From the NCBI GenBank assembly GCA_016648135.1, contig JADDOH010002553.1:1-64000 (forward strand): DNA of 64,000 bases. The letters run 5' to 3'. The notes below the pieces were generated by a model. That model was not told the DNA's origin. It was given only the letters and a program-made list of their open reading frames with translations, and did no database searches. The stretch is from Agrypnia vestita. Lineage: Eukaryota; Arthropoda; Insecta; Trichoptera; Phryganeidae. The number at the start of each line of letters is the position of its first letter. Positions within the stretch are counted from its first letter, which is position 1. This document shows, in pieces, positions 1 to 10,705 of the stretch. A program made the translations under genes and the position numbers.

Positions 1-2
1 TA

Positions 3-986
3 TTTGGGGCGACGTGCTCGCCAAGCAGCGCCCAGTACGTCCGCAACCGGATCGCAGCTCCCAGCGCCAGGGAGTTTCCGGCCGCTGCCCGAGCGGTCCG
101 AGACACGTTCTACATGGACGATTATTTGGATGCCCTGGACACCACGGATGAAGCCATCACCATGATGCAACAGGTGTCGGAAATACTACGACGAGGCGAC
201 ATGATGCTGACCAACTGGGCGTCGAACGATCCGGAAGTGCTACGCCGGATCGACCCCACTCTACGGGCCGTAGAGCCGATGCGGATTATCGGCGGAGAGG
301 ATACTACGGAACGGGTGCTCGGAATAATGTGGGAGCCCGCCTCGGACAAATTTATATTCAAGTTTGTCAATTTACCAGAGATTACTGCGGAGGACCACCC
401 GACGAAGAGGAATTTATTGAGCGCCGTTATGCAGATTTTCGACCCAGTGGGATTCCTAGCATGCTTGCTGATCCGATCGAAGATTCTTCTGCAGGATGTA
501 TGGCGGTCCAAAGTCGGGTGGGATGAGCGGATACATCCCGAGCACGCCGAGAAGTGGCGGTTATGGTACGCACTGGTACGAGACAGCCAGTGCAGGATAG
601 AACGCCAGAGCATATCACGGCGTTGTAGCAGAGTGACATTGCATTTATTTTGCGATGCTTCTGAGAAGGCGTGCTGTGCAATTGCGTACTTCGTTGAGGA
701 GGAAGAGGGCGGCATTAACGTAGCCTTCGTCTCAGCGAAGTGCAAAGTAGCACCATTGAAGCCTCTCTCGATTCCGCGGATGGAACTACAGGCGGCGCTC
801 ATTGCCGCGCGATTGGCGGAGACCATCAGGAAGGAGCACCGCTGCGACATCTCCAGGACGGTATATTGGACCGACTCCACGACGGTCCTGTGTTGGCTGA
901 GGACCGATCCACGGACATATTCGGTATTTGTCGCCAACAGATTGGACGGACACCACGGCCTGGAGATGGGTACCTACTCGACATAA
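3..986 (+). CDS. BEL/Pao pol: reverse transcriptase and RNase H part (5' partial, frameshifted)
   Basis: The frame is open from base 3, so the true start lies upstream of the window. It encodes the end of the reverse transcriptase palm with the catalytic YMDD box (codons at 111-122; related elements usually have YVDD). Next come the connection segment (RVLGIMWEP) and the RNase H part, with LFCDASEKA at about 650, SIPRMELQAAL at about 770 and YWTDSTTVLCWL at about 865. After VFVANR at about 935 the frame runs into unrelated residues and stops at 986, while the family sequence continues in another frame. The last roughly 15 codons are therefore frameshift tail. The product would copy element RNA into DNA in cytoplasmic particles. 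Confidence 0.85.
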   Translation, partial: FGATCSPSSAQYVRNRIAAPSAREFPAAARAVRDTFYMDDYLDALDTTDEAITMMQQVSEILRRGDMMLTNWASNDPEVLRRIDPTLRAVEPMRIIGGEDTTERVLGIMWEPASDKFIFKFVNLPEITAEDHPTKRNLLSAVMQIFDPVGFLACLLIRSKILLQDVWRSKVGWDERIHPEHAEKWRLWYALVRDSQCRIERQSISRRCSRVTLHLFCDASEKACCAIAYFVEEEEGGINVAFVSAKCKVAPLKPLSIPRMELQAALIAARLAETIRKEHRCDISRTVYWTDSTTVLCWLRTDPRTYSVFVANRLDGHHGLEMGTYST

Positions 987-2691
987 CCCCGCTGATATTG
1001 GCACGCGGGACGGAGAGCCGCCGGATTTGACCGCCGGCGGCATGTGGTTCAGCGGCCCGAGCTTCCTGAGGAGGGGTGAGTCAGCCTGGCCGAAGGAGAA
1101 GAATCATCCGCCACCTGAAGTGGCTCAGATGGAAAGGCGCCCGGAGACAGTACTAGTGACCCGGCAGCCGGCCACGGGGGGAGCGCTACCAGACATACAG
1201 CGCTTCTCGTCCTGGACCCGCTTACTACGAGCCACTGCATGGGTACGGCGCTTCGCGGCGAACTGTCGCCGCCCGGCCGCCGCGCGCGTCCGCCAAGACA
1301 TCACGGCCGACGAGTGGGCCGCGGCCGAACGCGCCTGGATTTTACACGCTCAGGCAGAGACATTTTGGCCTGAGATGAAATCTCTCCGCGATGGAACATC
1401 AGTACCGCGGACCAGTCGCTTGCACCACACGAGGCCCCATTTGGATGCACATGGCGTCATCAGGATGAGCTCGAGACTAGAGGGCACGACGACAGAAGGG
1501 ATACCGCCGGGACTACGGGCGCCCGTCATACTAGACGGTGGCCACCCGTACACGCGGCTAATGGTGCGTCACTACCATGAGCGCGCGAATCACCCGGGCA
1601 CAGAAAGGACCGTAGCAGATGTACGTGAGAACTTTTTTGTGCTCAGATTGAGACCTGTGGTGCGCCGGGTGAAATTTGAGTGCCAGCGATGCCGTGTTGA
1701 GAAGAGCCAGCCGGCCCCGCCGATGATGGGCCAGCTTCCGGACTGCCGGCTGGCACACCACACACCCGCATTCCACCACTGCGGATTGGATTACTTCGGG
1801 CCGATGCAGATAACCATCGGGCGCCGGAAGGAGAAGCGATACGGCGCGCTGTTCACCTGTCTCACGACGCGCGCTGTGCATATGGAGCTAGCCGAATCAT
1901 TGTCAGCTGATTCGGCCATACTTGCCATCAGGAGGATGGCCGCGCGCAGAGGCCATCCGCGCTTCCTGTACTCGGACAATGGAACGAACTTCAGGGGCGC
2001 GGAGAAGGAGATGGCGGTAGCCCTCGTCGAGCTGAAGGAGGACTCGCGGATGAAGGATCATCTCGCTGAGAGCGGGGTTGAATGGCACTTCAACCCCCCA
2101 CTTGCCCCGCACATGGGCGGCGCATGGGAGAGCCTGGTGCGGTCTATCAAGCGCGCACTGGAGGCTACATTGAAGGAGCGGGCTCCACGGGAAGAAACAT
2201 TGAGGACCGTGCTGGCTGAGGCGGAGTTCACGGTCAACAGCAGACCGCTGACACATGTTTCGGTGGACCCGAAGGACGACGCACCTCTCACCCCCAACCA
2301 TCTGCTACTAGGGGCGGCTGGCAGAAATTCGCATCTCGCGATTTACAGCGCACTGGATGAAAATGTTTGTCTGCGGAAGCAGTGGCAGATGGCTCAACAG
2401 ATGGCTGATCTGTTTTGGAGAAGATGGATGCGGGAGTATCTGCCGACTTTGGCGCGCCGACGCAAGTGGCAGGATGCGGCGCCCGCGATCCGAGAGGGAG
2501 AGGTGGCGATCATCATGGACCCCGCTCTACCCAGAAACACGTGGCCAAGGGGACGGGTGATTGAAGCGAAGGCTGCGGCGGACGGACACGTACGTGTTGT
2601 CCGCGTGAGAACGGCAGCAGGAGATTACACCAGACCCGCTACCCGGATCATCACCATGTCACAAGGGCCGCGGATGGACCTGTCCTCCTAG
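928..2691 (+). CDS. BEL/Pao pol: integrase and C-terminal domain
   Basis: This is the continuation of pol in the +1 frame relative to the upstream part; its first dozen codons overlap that frame and are probably not native. WRWVPTRHNPADIGTR (about 955-1010) is the conserved end of Pao RNase H. The integrase has an HHCC zinc region (HYHERANHPG through FECQRCRVEK, about 1570-1700). The catalytic triad is D at 1789 (GLDYFGPM), D at 1975 (SDNGTNF) and E at 2128 (GGAWESLVR). A basic, tryptophan-rich C-terminal domain follows (LRKQWQMAQQMADLFWRRW, about 2370-2425). The frame stays open to 2691 with no further break. It catalyses insertion of the cDNA into host chromosomes. Confidence 0.88.
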   Translation: MSPTDWTDTTAWRWVPTRHNPADIGTRDGEPPDLTAGGMWFSGPSFLRRGESAWPKEKNHPPPEVAQMERRPETVLVTRQPATGGALPDIQRFSSWTRLLRATAWVRRFAANCRRPAAARVRQDITADEWAAAERAWILHAQAETFWPEMKSLRDGTSVPRTSRLHHTRPHLDAHGVIRMSSRLEGTTTEGIPPGLRAPVILDGGHPYTRLMVRHYHERANHPGTERTVADVRENFFVLRLRPVVRRVKFECQRCRVEKSQPAPPMMGQLPDCRLAHHTPAFHHCGLDYFGPMQITIGRRKEKRYGALFTCLTTRAVHMELAESLSADSAILAIRRMAARRGHPRFLYSDNGTNFRGAEKEMAVALVELKEDSRMKDHLAESGVEWHFNPPLAPHMGGAWESLVRSIKRALEATLKERAPREETLRTVLAEAEFTVNSRPLTHVSVDPKDDAPLTPNHLLLGAAGRNSHLAIYSALDENVCLRKQWQMAQQMADLFWRRWMREYLPTLARRRKWQDAAPAIREGEVAIIMDPALPRNTWPRGRVIEAKAAADGHVRVVRVRTAAGDYTRPATRIITMSQGPRMDLSS

Positions 2692-2721
2692 CATCGGTAT
2701 AGGCAAGCTATACGGGGGGAG

Positions 2722-3496
2722 TGTATCGGACAGGTAGAATTATGACGACGGGATGATGATGATGATGATGATGACCCGTCATATGACGATGTGATGATGA
2801 TGACCCGTCTGAAGTCATGAATGTTGGCCCTTACGGAGGGCTCAGGTCCGTTGTATGGGCCCACCTCGCCTCCAAGCGGATAGTCGGCGCGGGCACTGAG
2901 CCGGCGATATGTGACATCTCCGACGGAGGGCGTTGGAAAAATTCCACGAAGAAATTACATTTTTGGTCTTATCTTGTAAAGTGTTGAAATATTTGAAATA
3001 CTTAAGAAAATGAAATATTTAAGTTTGATGAAATATTTAATGAAATATTTAATGAAATATTTAAGAATAGATAAGACATTTGTAAATGTAATACTGAATA
3101 AAATTGATGTTTCGTGGTCTTGATATACAGGGAAAGCTCGCGCGATGGGAATAAAATCATTTTTAAATCGCGCGGAGCGCCGCGGACTATCATAGAATGG
3201 CCGCTATTTTGATGGAATTTATGTAAATGTCCTGCCTCGAAGAGGCGAGGAAGTAAAAATACATAAGTATTTAAATGTGCCAAATGAGTCCTTTGTGTGG
3301 TATTGTAAAGTAGAAATTAAAATAAAAAATGTTTAAATTGAGAGTAAAATATCTCGCGTGGGCCCTAATAAACTCGCTTGACCGCGCCGCCTGTACAGTC
3401 CGCGCGGGTAATGGAAAAAACCCGGCGCCATAGTGGCGCCGCGCGGCTGGAGTCGAGGGCCAAAGTGAATATTTTTGAACTCTGATTACGGACGTT
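2722..3496 (+). repeat. Probable 3' LTR of the BEL/Pao element
   Basis: A G-rich polypurine run (ACGGGGGGAG, about 2712-2721) follows the pol stop by 20 bases. The LTR then appears to open with TGTATCGGACAG and close with GACGTTACA, giving 775 bp with TG...CA ends. It contains a (ATG)n run at about 2752-2774 with a partial echo near 2793, and several AATAAA signals. The start is well supported by its position after pol and the polypurine tract. The end is inferred from the CA terminus only, because the 5' LTR is outside the window. Confidence 0.5.
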
Positions 3497-3894
3497 ACAG
3501 ACATCCCAGCGAGCTGAAACATTTTTTATTGTGTTCCTCGTGTGAACATCTATGGGAGTGATATGTTTTTGCTTATCTGAAAGTTTGCCAGTGCGCTTTG
3601 TTTGAGGTGACACACTTTGTCTGCCTATTACGCAATTAATATCTATCCGACATACTTGAAAATATCACCAAAGGATGCGCTTGGTTGAGATCTATCGAAT
3701 GGTATAACTTAGAATCTCGTAAAATCATGTTTACTATTTTTAACCGAATTAAATGTAAATTAATTCTTGAAAATGCCGCGGTAAATCGGCATATTTTGTT
3801 GAATAACTAGGTAAATTCACTCTTGCGGTTCCAGTAAACGACATCATCCTATGGGCAAGACATAGATTGGTATAGATGATGTGTTAAAATCCCC
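3497..3894. other. No gene recognised
   Basis: AT-rich sequence between the probable BEL/Pao LTR and the GC-rich block. Short open frames on the minus strand across 3271-3613 have no recognisable motif. I see nothing else. Confidence 0.5.
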
Positions 3895-4420
3895 GGGGGG
3901 GTGGCGTTTAATTTGCTATCGATTAAAATATTTAATTTTAATCCGCGAATCGGCACGGGAGGCCGTCATTTTGCGCTCCGAGCGCCCGGTGAATCGAGCG
4001 CGCTGATTGGTCGGCGGCGCGAGTCAGGGGGAAGCTTTCCGCACTGTATAAATACTGCGCCGGGCGGGCGAGTGCCTCATTCTGCTGGGAGCCTCTGCCG
4101 AGTACGCCTACTGGGACATTTATTCTGCGTTTTACTTCACACCCTGCTTGACCCCTGCTTTTCTTCTTTGGATTTGGACTCTGGATTTTCTACTGACTTC
4201 TGCATTTGGACTTGGCTACGATTTTGGATTTATTGGACTTGTTTTTACCACCTGAGGCGACGACTTGGCTCGGATTCTGAACTTGGAAAATTTTCTGCGC
4301 TCTACACTCCCGGCCTGCTAGTACATCGGGGCTTCGGAAGCGAACTCAGCGGACCGCACCTGTTATTTAATTGTTTCCGTGGGGAACATTTAGTGTTTAA
4401 ATTTTTTTTTAATTAATGTT
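3895..4420 (+). promoter_or_regulatory. GC-rich promoter-like block, possibly a solo LTR
   Basis: The block starts straight after CCCCGGGGGGG, which could be a polypurine tract. In order it shows an inverted CCAAT box (GATTGGTCGG, about 4003), a TATA-like GTATAAATAC (about 4045) and an initiator-like CTCATTCT about 30 bases later, followed by a C/T-rich transcribed-looking leader. This is the arrangement of a polymerase II promoter and leader, as found in LTRs. A 171-codon frame runs through it (3901-4416) but is Ser/Leu/Cys-rich with no motif, so I do not call it a gene. A solo LTR or an orphan promoter are the main options. Confidence 0.35.
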
Positions 4421-4424
4421 ACTT

Positions 4425-4680
4425 TTACAGGTAGATTCCTGTATAAATTATGAATCGAGAATTTTCAAGCAACTATGGTCTAATTAATATCAATAGTTAT
4501 GGAGGTATGCGACTTCAAAATTTGCATTTTTTTCAACTTTTCTGACTGATATTCTGTTAAACCTTGTACTATCATGAAAGAAACTCATCGAATATTAAAA
4601 ATTCGTTCGCTCTATTACAAATCAAATAAAATATTAAAAACCTTAAAATATTTTTAAATTTCCTATTACATATTTGAGGG
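4425..4680 (+). repeat. Diverged arm of the TACAGGGTG palindromic MITE
   Basis: Text such as TTTTACAGGTAGATTCCTG, ATCAATAGTTATGGAGGTA and GCATTTTTTTCAACTTTTCT matches, with divergence, the left arm of the palindromic element at 30,461-30,967. Only one arm is clear here. Confidence 0.45.
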
Positions 4681-4884
4681 TTAAACATATTTCATGATGG
4701 CAGCAACGCGCGGGTTCCATTAAATTAATAAATCTTCCCGCCATTATTAGCATTACCTCAGAAATCATGCGCTTTTTAAAAATATTCATCCGTGTACACC
4801 GGCGGCAGTAATTGTGGACTATGAATATTCTCGATTCTTTATACTTGTGGAAATTTTTTTTTTTTACCGTTTTACATTTTTTTA

Positions 4885-5050
4885 CAGTTATCTTCTTCTT
4901 TTGGTAATGCCCGGTTGTCCAACGTCAGCGATAATGTTGGCGATCATTATCTGATGGCAACAGCTCCAAACAATTAGATCGTGGATATTCCGAACTGTTG
5001 CCTCAGATTCTTCAGCCACGATGTCTTTCGTCTTGCGGGACTTCTTTTAA
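4885..5050 (-). pseudogene. LINE reverse-transcriptase tail fragment
   Basis: On the minus strand one frame reads RRKTSWLKNLRQQFGIS followed by a stop and LFGAVAI. This resembles the basic tail found after the reverse transcriptase domain in insect non-LTR elements (pattern R-x-W-L-x-N-L-R-x-W-F). It is about 50 codons long, with several stops. It is a relic with no host function apparent. Confidence 0.35.
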
Positions 5051-5459
5051 AATTTATTTTAGCGATTTAAAAAATTAGGTATTGAAACAAAATATATATT
5101 TAATACGAACCATATTGATATGTAGAAATTCGATTCTCGTAGGAGTTACATTACAGCGTCTTCAGTAGAGTGTCCTCCCTCGCTATGGGGGTCAAGGACG
5201 TTCGTACGAATTATTTCTTACGCGGCCGCAGATTGTATGCACTAAGTTGAAGTGTATTACTTATTTCTACGTTGGGGGTTGATCGTGTGCTATGATGCAA
5301 TATGGACCGACGATATTTTCGGGATTTTCTGCGTCGTGCTTTAAAGGTGGAATCATAGTAGTGAGAAGAGGTCACCATATACTTGATCATTTATAACAAT
5401 CGTCTGTATTGAAGTTTAGATATTTTTATATTTAAATTGACTCTCGATCGATAGAAGAT
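5050..5459. other. No gene recognised
   Basis: AT-rich DNA with a short higher-GC stretch at 5140-5290. No open frame, RNA or repeat was recognised. Confidence 0.4.
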
Positions 5460-5935
5460 ATATTAAAACAGAATCGTGCAATAATAGTCTCCACATCAAC
5501 TACTGCAGCAGTATACTATTTCTGGATAATGAAGAAGTACTCCAAAATAAAGCATTTAGAATTAAACTAAAAAGAAATCGAAACACAAGAATCAAAGTGA
5601 TGCTAGAAAACTTACAGATATTGACATTTAGATAAATAATTAAATTTGATGTACTTCTATTCATATATAAAATTATTAATCCACACAATAATACCTTTGA
5701 ATTATTAAGAAAAATAAATAAAAAAACAACATGAACATGACCACTGTACAAGAAGAAAAGATGAAATAAGATTACCATTCGGAAAGAAAAAGATCGCAAA
5801 CTTCGATAATGTACAGCGGAATGAAATTATATATGAAACTACCAGGGGGTATTAGGGATGAAAACAATATAACGACTTTTAAGAAAAAAATTAAAAAAAT
5901 ATTTATATCTACTCACGTTTGAATAAAAATTTAAT
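5460..5935 (+). pseudogene. Degenerate jockey/CR1-like LINE reverse-transcriptase tail
   Basis: Broken frames on the plus strand spell pieces such as MLENLQILT, KFDVLLFIYKIIN and KLYMKLPGGIRDENNITTFKKKIKK. They match the order of the C-terminal thumb-like region in the LINE fragments at 16.1-17.1 and 26.0-26.5 kb. Multiple stops and shifts make it a dead, 5'-truncated copy. Confidence 0.5.
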
Positions 5936-6930
5936 ATACTTATATCTAAAACTGTATATATTTGAAAATATAAAAATTATTGTTTAACCTATTTTAAAAA
6001 TAAAATAATAAAAAATATAAAAAAACAATTTAGGTATGTGGTGCGGTTTTGTCGATAGGATTTTTGTTTTATCAAATCTTATGCAATGATCTATCCATAC
6101 GGGTTGTACATATAAAATATCTTTATGTATGTATATATAATGTAAAATAACATGAAATACCTTAATATGCCGAACGACCGTCATATGAATCTTAAATTTA
6201 ATGATTTAGAATAATAAAATTTGTCCAATCAATGTCACGTAATACTTATTTCGGAATATTTCGTTTTAACCGATTCGATATTACAGCACAGATACACAAT
6301 TCATCGTGCAGCTAGAGATAATAATTGACTTACAATATAATGAAACAACCAGCAATAGCTGTCAACACACTCCTGATTGGAGCATTTAACAGAACACGTC
6401 CAAAGATTGATTGAAATGGAACGAGATTGGTTAAAATCGAATCGGTCTAAAAAACCGAAGTTGAAAATTAAACCCACACATTGTATTTTTTAATAGACCG
6501 TTAGCATGTCGTTATTGACCCTAATAGATAGTGTGGCATGTGAAATGTTAATCAGTAACATCTTAAATACACATAACGCTGTAAAACAGTATTTTTTGCA
6601 ACATTAAATAAAATAAATAATATACAAAGTGTGTCCACAATTGATGGCACTAGTGTACAAGCGTAGTGATTATTTAAATGAAAATGTGCTGCCTCTGCTT
6701 TTATGAACGAAACTTGATTTTAAAACAAGTTCAACTTTGAAAAAATGTCCTGGCTAATTAATTTAATTAAATCGCCGGGAAATTCTTAGTCGTTAAAAAA
6801 GTAATAATGAGATTTTGAGGATTGTGATTAAGTCAGAGCCGACTTTGGTGATTTTTTTAAAAATATGTTCTTTGGTGGGGAGTGGGGACGTTGACCAATA
6901 CATAGCCAAAGAACCAAACACAACGCGAAA
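5936..6930. other. No gene recognised (AT-rich)
   Basis: Roughly 1 kb of AT-rich sequence. Only short random frames are present. No RNA gene, LTR or inverted repeat was identified. Confidence 0.5.
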
Positions 6931-7137
6931 AGCAAATATCTTAAAACTCTTTATTTATTTATTATTATTATTTACTATTAGGAATTAGCAAATATCTTAA
7001 AACTCTTAAAATTTATTATTATTATTACTATTAGGTATTAGCAAATATCTTAAAACTCTTAATATTTATTATTATTATTTACTATTAGGTATTAGCAAAT
7101 ATCTTAAAACTCTTTATTTATTTTATCTGTTAGGTAT
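6931..7137 (+). repeat. Tandem repeat, four units of 53-56 bp
   Basis: The motif AGCAAATATCTTAAAACTCT recurs at 6931, 6987, 7040 and 7094, each followed by TTA-rich spacer and CTATTAGG(A/T)ATT. A 22 bp piece of the unit end (TTTATTTTATCTATTAGG...) reappears at 7615-7636, beyond the TIR element that follows. The array may have been split by that insertion. Confidence 0.8.
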
Positions 7138-7139
7138 TT

Positions 7140-7588
7140 GAGTGCCACCACGATAACTTGGCGTGCGAGGGAGGTCGCCCCTGTCGCGAAACAGAAGTTG
7201 CCAGGTTGTAAATTTATTACACAATACATAATGTACTGAATGTCCGGTGACCAGTGTCAGAGCCTTCAATATAAATTTGGTCGGGTAACAGCGCGCTCCG
7301 CGGCGGCCGCTCTATCTGTCAAACTGCCAGACGGTAATATCGGTCCATTATTTGCTTTTTCAGCTTCGCAAAACTGTAATACTTCATTGGCAATTGTTCT
7401 TGCACCACCCCGGACTGTTTTGGTTGTTTTGGACATAATAATTCAGTGTATATTGGTAATCAAGATGTCACAGCTCCCGAGCAAATACAAAATTATACTG
7501 AATTATGGGCGAGGGGTTGCCGCCGGGTGCGGGCGGGAGGGTTTTAGTTCCAATCCTGCCGTACGCCAAGTTATGTTGGGCAGGCAAT
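7140..7588 (+). mobile_element. Non-autonomous TIR element, copy a (family of four)
   Basis: About 450 bp with imperfect terminal inverted repeats. The left end reads GTGCCACCACGATAACTTGG and the right end, reversed, reads TTGCCTGCCCAACATAAC; both share the core ATAACTTGGCGTRCG. Copies b (9231-9666), c (18,104-18,460) and d (28,535-28,985) are the same element on the minus strand. A 116-codon frame starting at the TGTCCGGTGACCAG segment occurs here but is shifted or shortened in the others, so it is not counted as a gene. No transposase is present; superfamily unassigned. Confidence 0.75.
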
Positions 7589-7704
7589 AAGACAAGTATA
7601 TCTACTACATCTAGATTTATTTTATCTATTAGGTATTAATACAAGTAGTCTCCGTTTTTTCTTTCTTATTTTAGAATGACCACCAGAGTAAAAAAACTTC
7701 ACCG

Positions 7705-8085
7705 TAACACACTTGTATGGTTTAACTTTATTAATTTTTAGTACACAAACAATCCTGATGAAGAGAACATTATTCTCGAAACATGCAAAAAGAACATGCT
7801 CACTTTTGTCTACTTGATATTCTAATTTGAAGGCCTTTTATCAATAAAATAATAAATGTAACGCAAAAGGAAACAATATCTTGCAGAGCAGAACATTTTC
7901 TTTCGAATAAAGTATTTAAAACCGATAACACTTTCTTTTTAAATGAAACACAAATCACTTTTTTTTCACCACTTTATTAGATTGCACAATCTACATGTTT
8001 CGAGAACAATGTTCTCTACTTCAGGATAATTGCGTACTAAAAATTTAAAAAAGTTAAACCAAGCAAATGTGTGCCTCACCCGCCC
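7705..8085. mobile_element. Inverted pair of hammerhead-ribozyme-like repeats, locus A (Penelope-like relic)
   Basis: Left arm (+, 7755-7800): the hammerhead core CTGATGA at 7755-7761, a 5 bp stem II (GAGAA/TTCTC, 7763-7777) and GAAAC at 7778. Right arm (-, about 8026 down to 7980): CTGAAGTA, GAGAA...TTCTC and GAAAC. Both arms also share TGGTTTAACTTT and TTTTTAGTAC upstream of the core. Hammerhead motifs of this form are established in terminal repeats of Penelope-like retroelements. Stem III of the left arm looks imperfect, so activity is doubtful. No reverse transcriptase lies between the arms. Confidence 0.55.
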
Positions 8086-8135
8086 CTTCACCGTAACACA
8101 AATCGTAATCTAAAAATCTAATAAAGTGGTGAAAA

Positions 8136-9230
8136 CAAAGTGATTTGTGTTTTATTTTAATAATAATGTCACCACAAAGTTCAAGCTTTCATACAGAAGA
8201 AAAAATATTCTTCGAACAGTTGAAAGTTAGTACTGTTTATTGAATATTACGTTTTATTTATTACGCTAAGATTATTTTTTTAAGTGACCTTTTGAAATAG
8301 TACAAAACGCAATGGCTGAGGATAAGCTGAGCCCACCCTGTACCCACACAGGTGAGGTAGAAAGGTGAAGTCATTTATTTACTGTCGCTAAATCCGGGTT
8401 CACACCCCAACACGAGACCGCAAGCTGTTTCTTCTTTATGCTGATATTTGAATATATAATTACCGGTAAAGAAGAGAGATTGGTTCTAAGCTTGAAATAA
8501 TAAAAAAATTACTTAGTTCGCTTTGACCAAATGCTGAACACTAATCGCATCCCTAGTCTTAGAATATGAATATGTCAAAAAATATCATTCTGAGATAATC
8601 GGGTTCATATATTTTATATTTATTGTGTGCATTTGTACAAGTATGCAGCTACCTGGTCACTTGCATTAATAAACATCTAACATAAATAAAATTTGCAATA
8701 ATTTATACGATTAAATCATAATATTAAAATTTATTAATTGAAATAATAAATTAAATATTTTTTGCTCATGCAACCGCGTTTGTTGACCTCTTTAGTTTCG
8801 GGAAATAATATATTACAGTTGACAAAATGAAACAAAATAATTTCGCTGTCTGTCCGACAGTCTGTCTGTCTGTCCGTCCGTAATTTAGTTCGTATTCACG
8901 GCTAAAAAAAACAAATTAAACGGCCGGAGATAGGGCTTGAGCCCCGGGCCAGCAAACCCGAACCGGACACTTAACGCATGTTGCTACCGCCATCCCACCG
9001 TGGACCGACAAAAATATATTATAAATGTATATACTAGGGCTTAGCAAAGACGCGAACCATTCCATGTTCCGCCCAGCACAACCGCCGGTAGGGAAATATA
9101 AAAAAATGTTCAAATATCTTGATAAAAGTCTTTTATTACTATTTCATGGGTGTCGGCCATAAATAAGTAAATAATTATTCTTTAGGAACGGTAATTTAAA
9201 AGTACCGTCATTTTTGACGGCTTACAGCTA
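8136..9230. other. No gene; weak tRNA-like SINE candidates
   Basis: At 8313-8410 an A-box-like TGGCTGAGGATAAG and a B-box-like GGGTTCACACC occur on the plus strand with longer than usual spacing. At about 8920-9110 a GC-richer island holds GGGCTTGAGCCCCGG. TGTCTGTCTGTCCGTCCG simple sequence lies at 8861-8880. None is strong enough to call as an element or gene. Confidence 0.3.
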
Positions 9231-9666
9231 TTGCCTACCCAACATAACTTGGCGTGCGGCAGGATTGGAACTAATCCCGCCCCGCCCGCACCCGGCGGCA
9301 ACCCCTCGCCCTGTACTTCAGTACAATTTTGTATTTGGTCGGGAGCTGTGACATCTTGATTACCAATATACACTGAATTATTATGTACAAAACAACCAAA
9401 ACAGTCCGGGGTGGTGCAAGAACAATTGCCAATGAAGTATTAAAGTTTTGCGAAGCTAAAAAATAATGGACCGATATTATCGTCTGATAGTTTGACAGAT
9501 CGAGCGGCCGCCGCGGAGCGCGCTGTTACCCGACCAAATTTATATTGACACTGGTCACCGGACATTCAGTACATTATGTATTGTGTAATAAATTTACAAC
9601 CTGGCAACTTCTGTTTCGCGACAGGGCCGACCTCCCTCGCACGCCAAGTTATCGTGGTGGCACTCT
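9231..9666 (-). mobile_element. Non-autonomous TIR element, copy b
   Basis: Same family as 7140-7588, opposite orientation: starts TTGCCTACCCAACATAAC and ends GTTATCGTGGTGGCACTC. Near full length, well matched to copy a along its whole extent. Confidence 0.75.
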
Positions 9667-10480
9667 AGTTATAATACATTTGTAAATCAATGGGGCGTTT
9701 AGAATGCATTTATTTTATGATCAACTTTGGTAGAAGGTGTATTGTTATATACCCCGTGTTTAGGCGTTTAATACATACACATTTCACAAACACATTTCTT
9801 TATTGGTTTGAGATGTTTAACCGAGTAGCGATCTATGGCCCCTGGCGACAAAGGTGCAAAACACACGGCCGTCAAGTCGAAGAGGCAGATTCGCTTTGTG
9901 GACACGGGAGGACCGGTGCGATTCGGGCTTTTCTGTGATTCGGATCTCTAATCCAATCGGAAATCATTCAAACATCAACAAAAAGGTGACAAACAAGACC
10001 AGGAATACGGCGGACGAAGATTTAGTATACGGAGACAGGCGGCCCACCAGTCGACTAAAGGTAAGTCGTAGACTTCTACTTGGGATGAACAAAATTATGA
10101 ATCAATAAAGAAAAGATCACAACCCACAACAGAGCTATCGAAGACGGCGTAAACACCCCGACTCAAAATATGGAGAACCAAATACAAGGCACAACAGTTC
10201 ACAAAATTCTCCAATGTATTCTCTGGTATCGAAGTGAAGACCGCCAGTTAATTAAGAGAGCGAGAGAGCTGGTGCTCACTCTTTTTATAGCGGCGCCACA
10301 TTCCATTGTGCGCCGCTAGTTTTGCCTTATTAGAAATTGTTGCATTCAAAGCACCGTTCTCCTTATTCCCTGCAGTCACTATCTCTCAATATATTTCTCA
10401 GCCTTCCCTCTTCTATCGAACTACCCAAAGACACAAGCTCATCTACTTGTTTAAAGTATGTATATGTAATATATTTTTAC
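9667..10480. other. No confirmed gene; short ORF, splice-donor-like site and a strong hairpin
   Basis: An ATG at 9835 opens a 39-codon basic frame (starting MAPGDKGAKHTAVKSKRQ, stop near 9952). A donor-like AAAGGTAAGT follows at about 10,055. At 10,287-10,317 AGCGGCG and CGCCGCT, flanking CACA/TGTG with a bulged C, form a stable hairpin. The mixture resembles the leader of a retroelement but nothing firm identifies it. Confidence 0.25.
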
Positions 10481-10705
10481 TCCCTTTCTTTTAACTCGTA
10501 GCGTCTGCGGTTTTTTGTCTGCCGGAAAAACTTTGCATCGATTTTTAACCCTTTTCCCGTGATCCAATCGAGCTGAAACTTTGCAGGCAGACTCGTGGCG
10601 ACGATAAAATTATCTAACAAATTTTCGTTTAATTTTTTTAAATAATTATAGTATAATTTAAGATTTTTGGAAATTTTGATGGTTTTTTCAAATTGGAATC
10701 AATAC
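10481..10705 (-). repeat. Dispersed repeat, copy 1 of 3
   Basis: Reverse complement of the segments at 33,067-33,345 and 44,100-44,345. Shared landmarks include CTCGTAGCGTCTGC, ATCGATTTTTAACCC, TCGAGCTGAAACTTTGCAGG and TTTTTTCAAATTGGAA. A shorter echo (CAATCGAGCTGAAATTTTGC) lies at about 49,740. No coding capacity was seen. Confidence 0.7.

Larger units (their letters stand above)
1..3496 (+). mobile_element. BEL/Pao LTR retrotransposon, 3' half
   Basis: The window opens inside the pol region of a BEL/Pao element. Reverse transcriptase and RNase H are followed by integrase with a Pao-type C-terminal region, then a polypurine run and a probable 3' LTR. GC content and codon use are much higher than in the surrounding AT-rich DNA, as expected of a recent arrival. 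Gag, protease and the 5' LTR lie outside the window. One frameshift near 940-960 separates the two coding parts, so the copy is not intact as read. The family is clear from protein motifs; the outer right boundary is less certain. Confidence 0.85.

Noticed and set aside
122..937. 271-codon minus-strand frame
   Set aside because: Antisense of the BEL/Pao reverse transcriptase, whose motifs are unmistakable on the plus strand.
3901..4416. 171-codon frame
   Set aside because: It crosses promoter-like sequence and a leader, shows no motif, and its first codon is not supported as a start.
6931..7137. CRISPR-like array
   Set aside because: Units are adjacent with AT-rich variable ends and no unique spacers; it is an ordinary minisatellite in a eukaryotic genome.
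7240..7590. 116-codon frame in the TIR element, with similar starts in other copies
   Set aside because: The frame is shifted or shortened in the other three copies and differences are not mainly synonymous, so it is not a gene.
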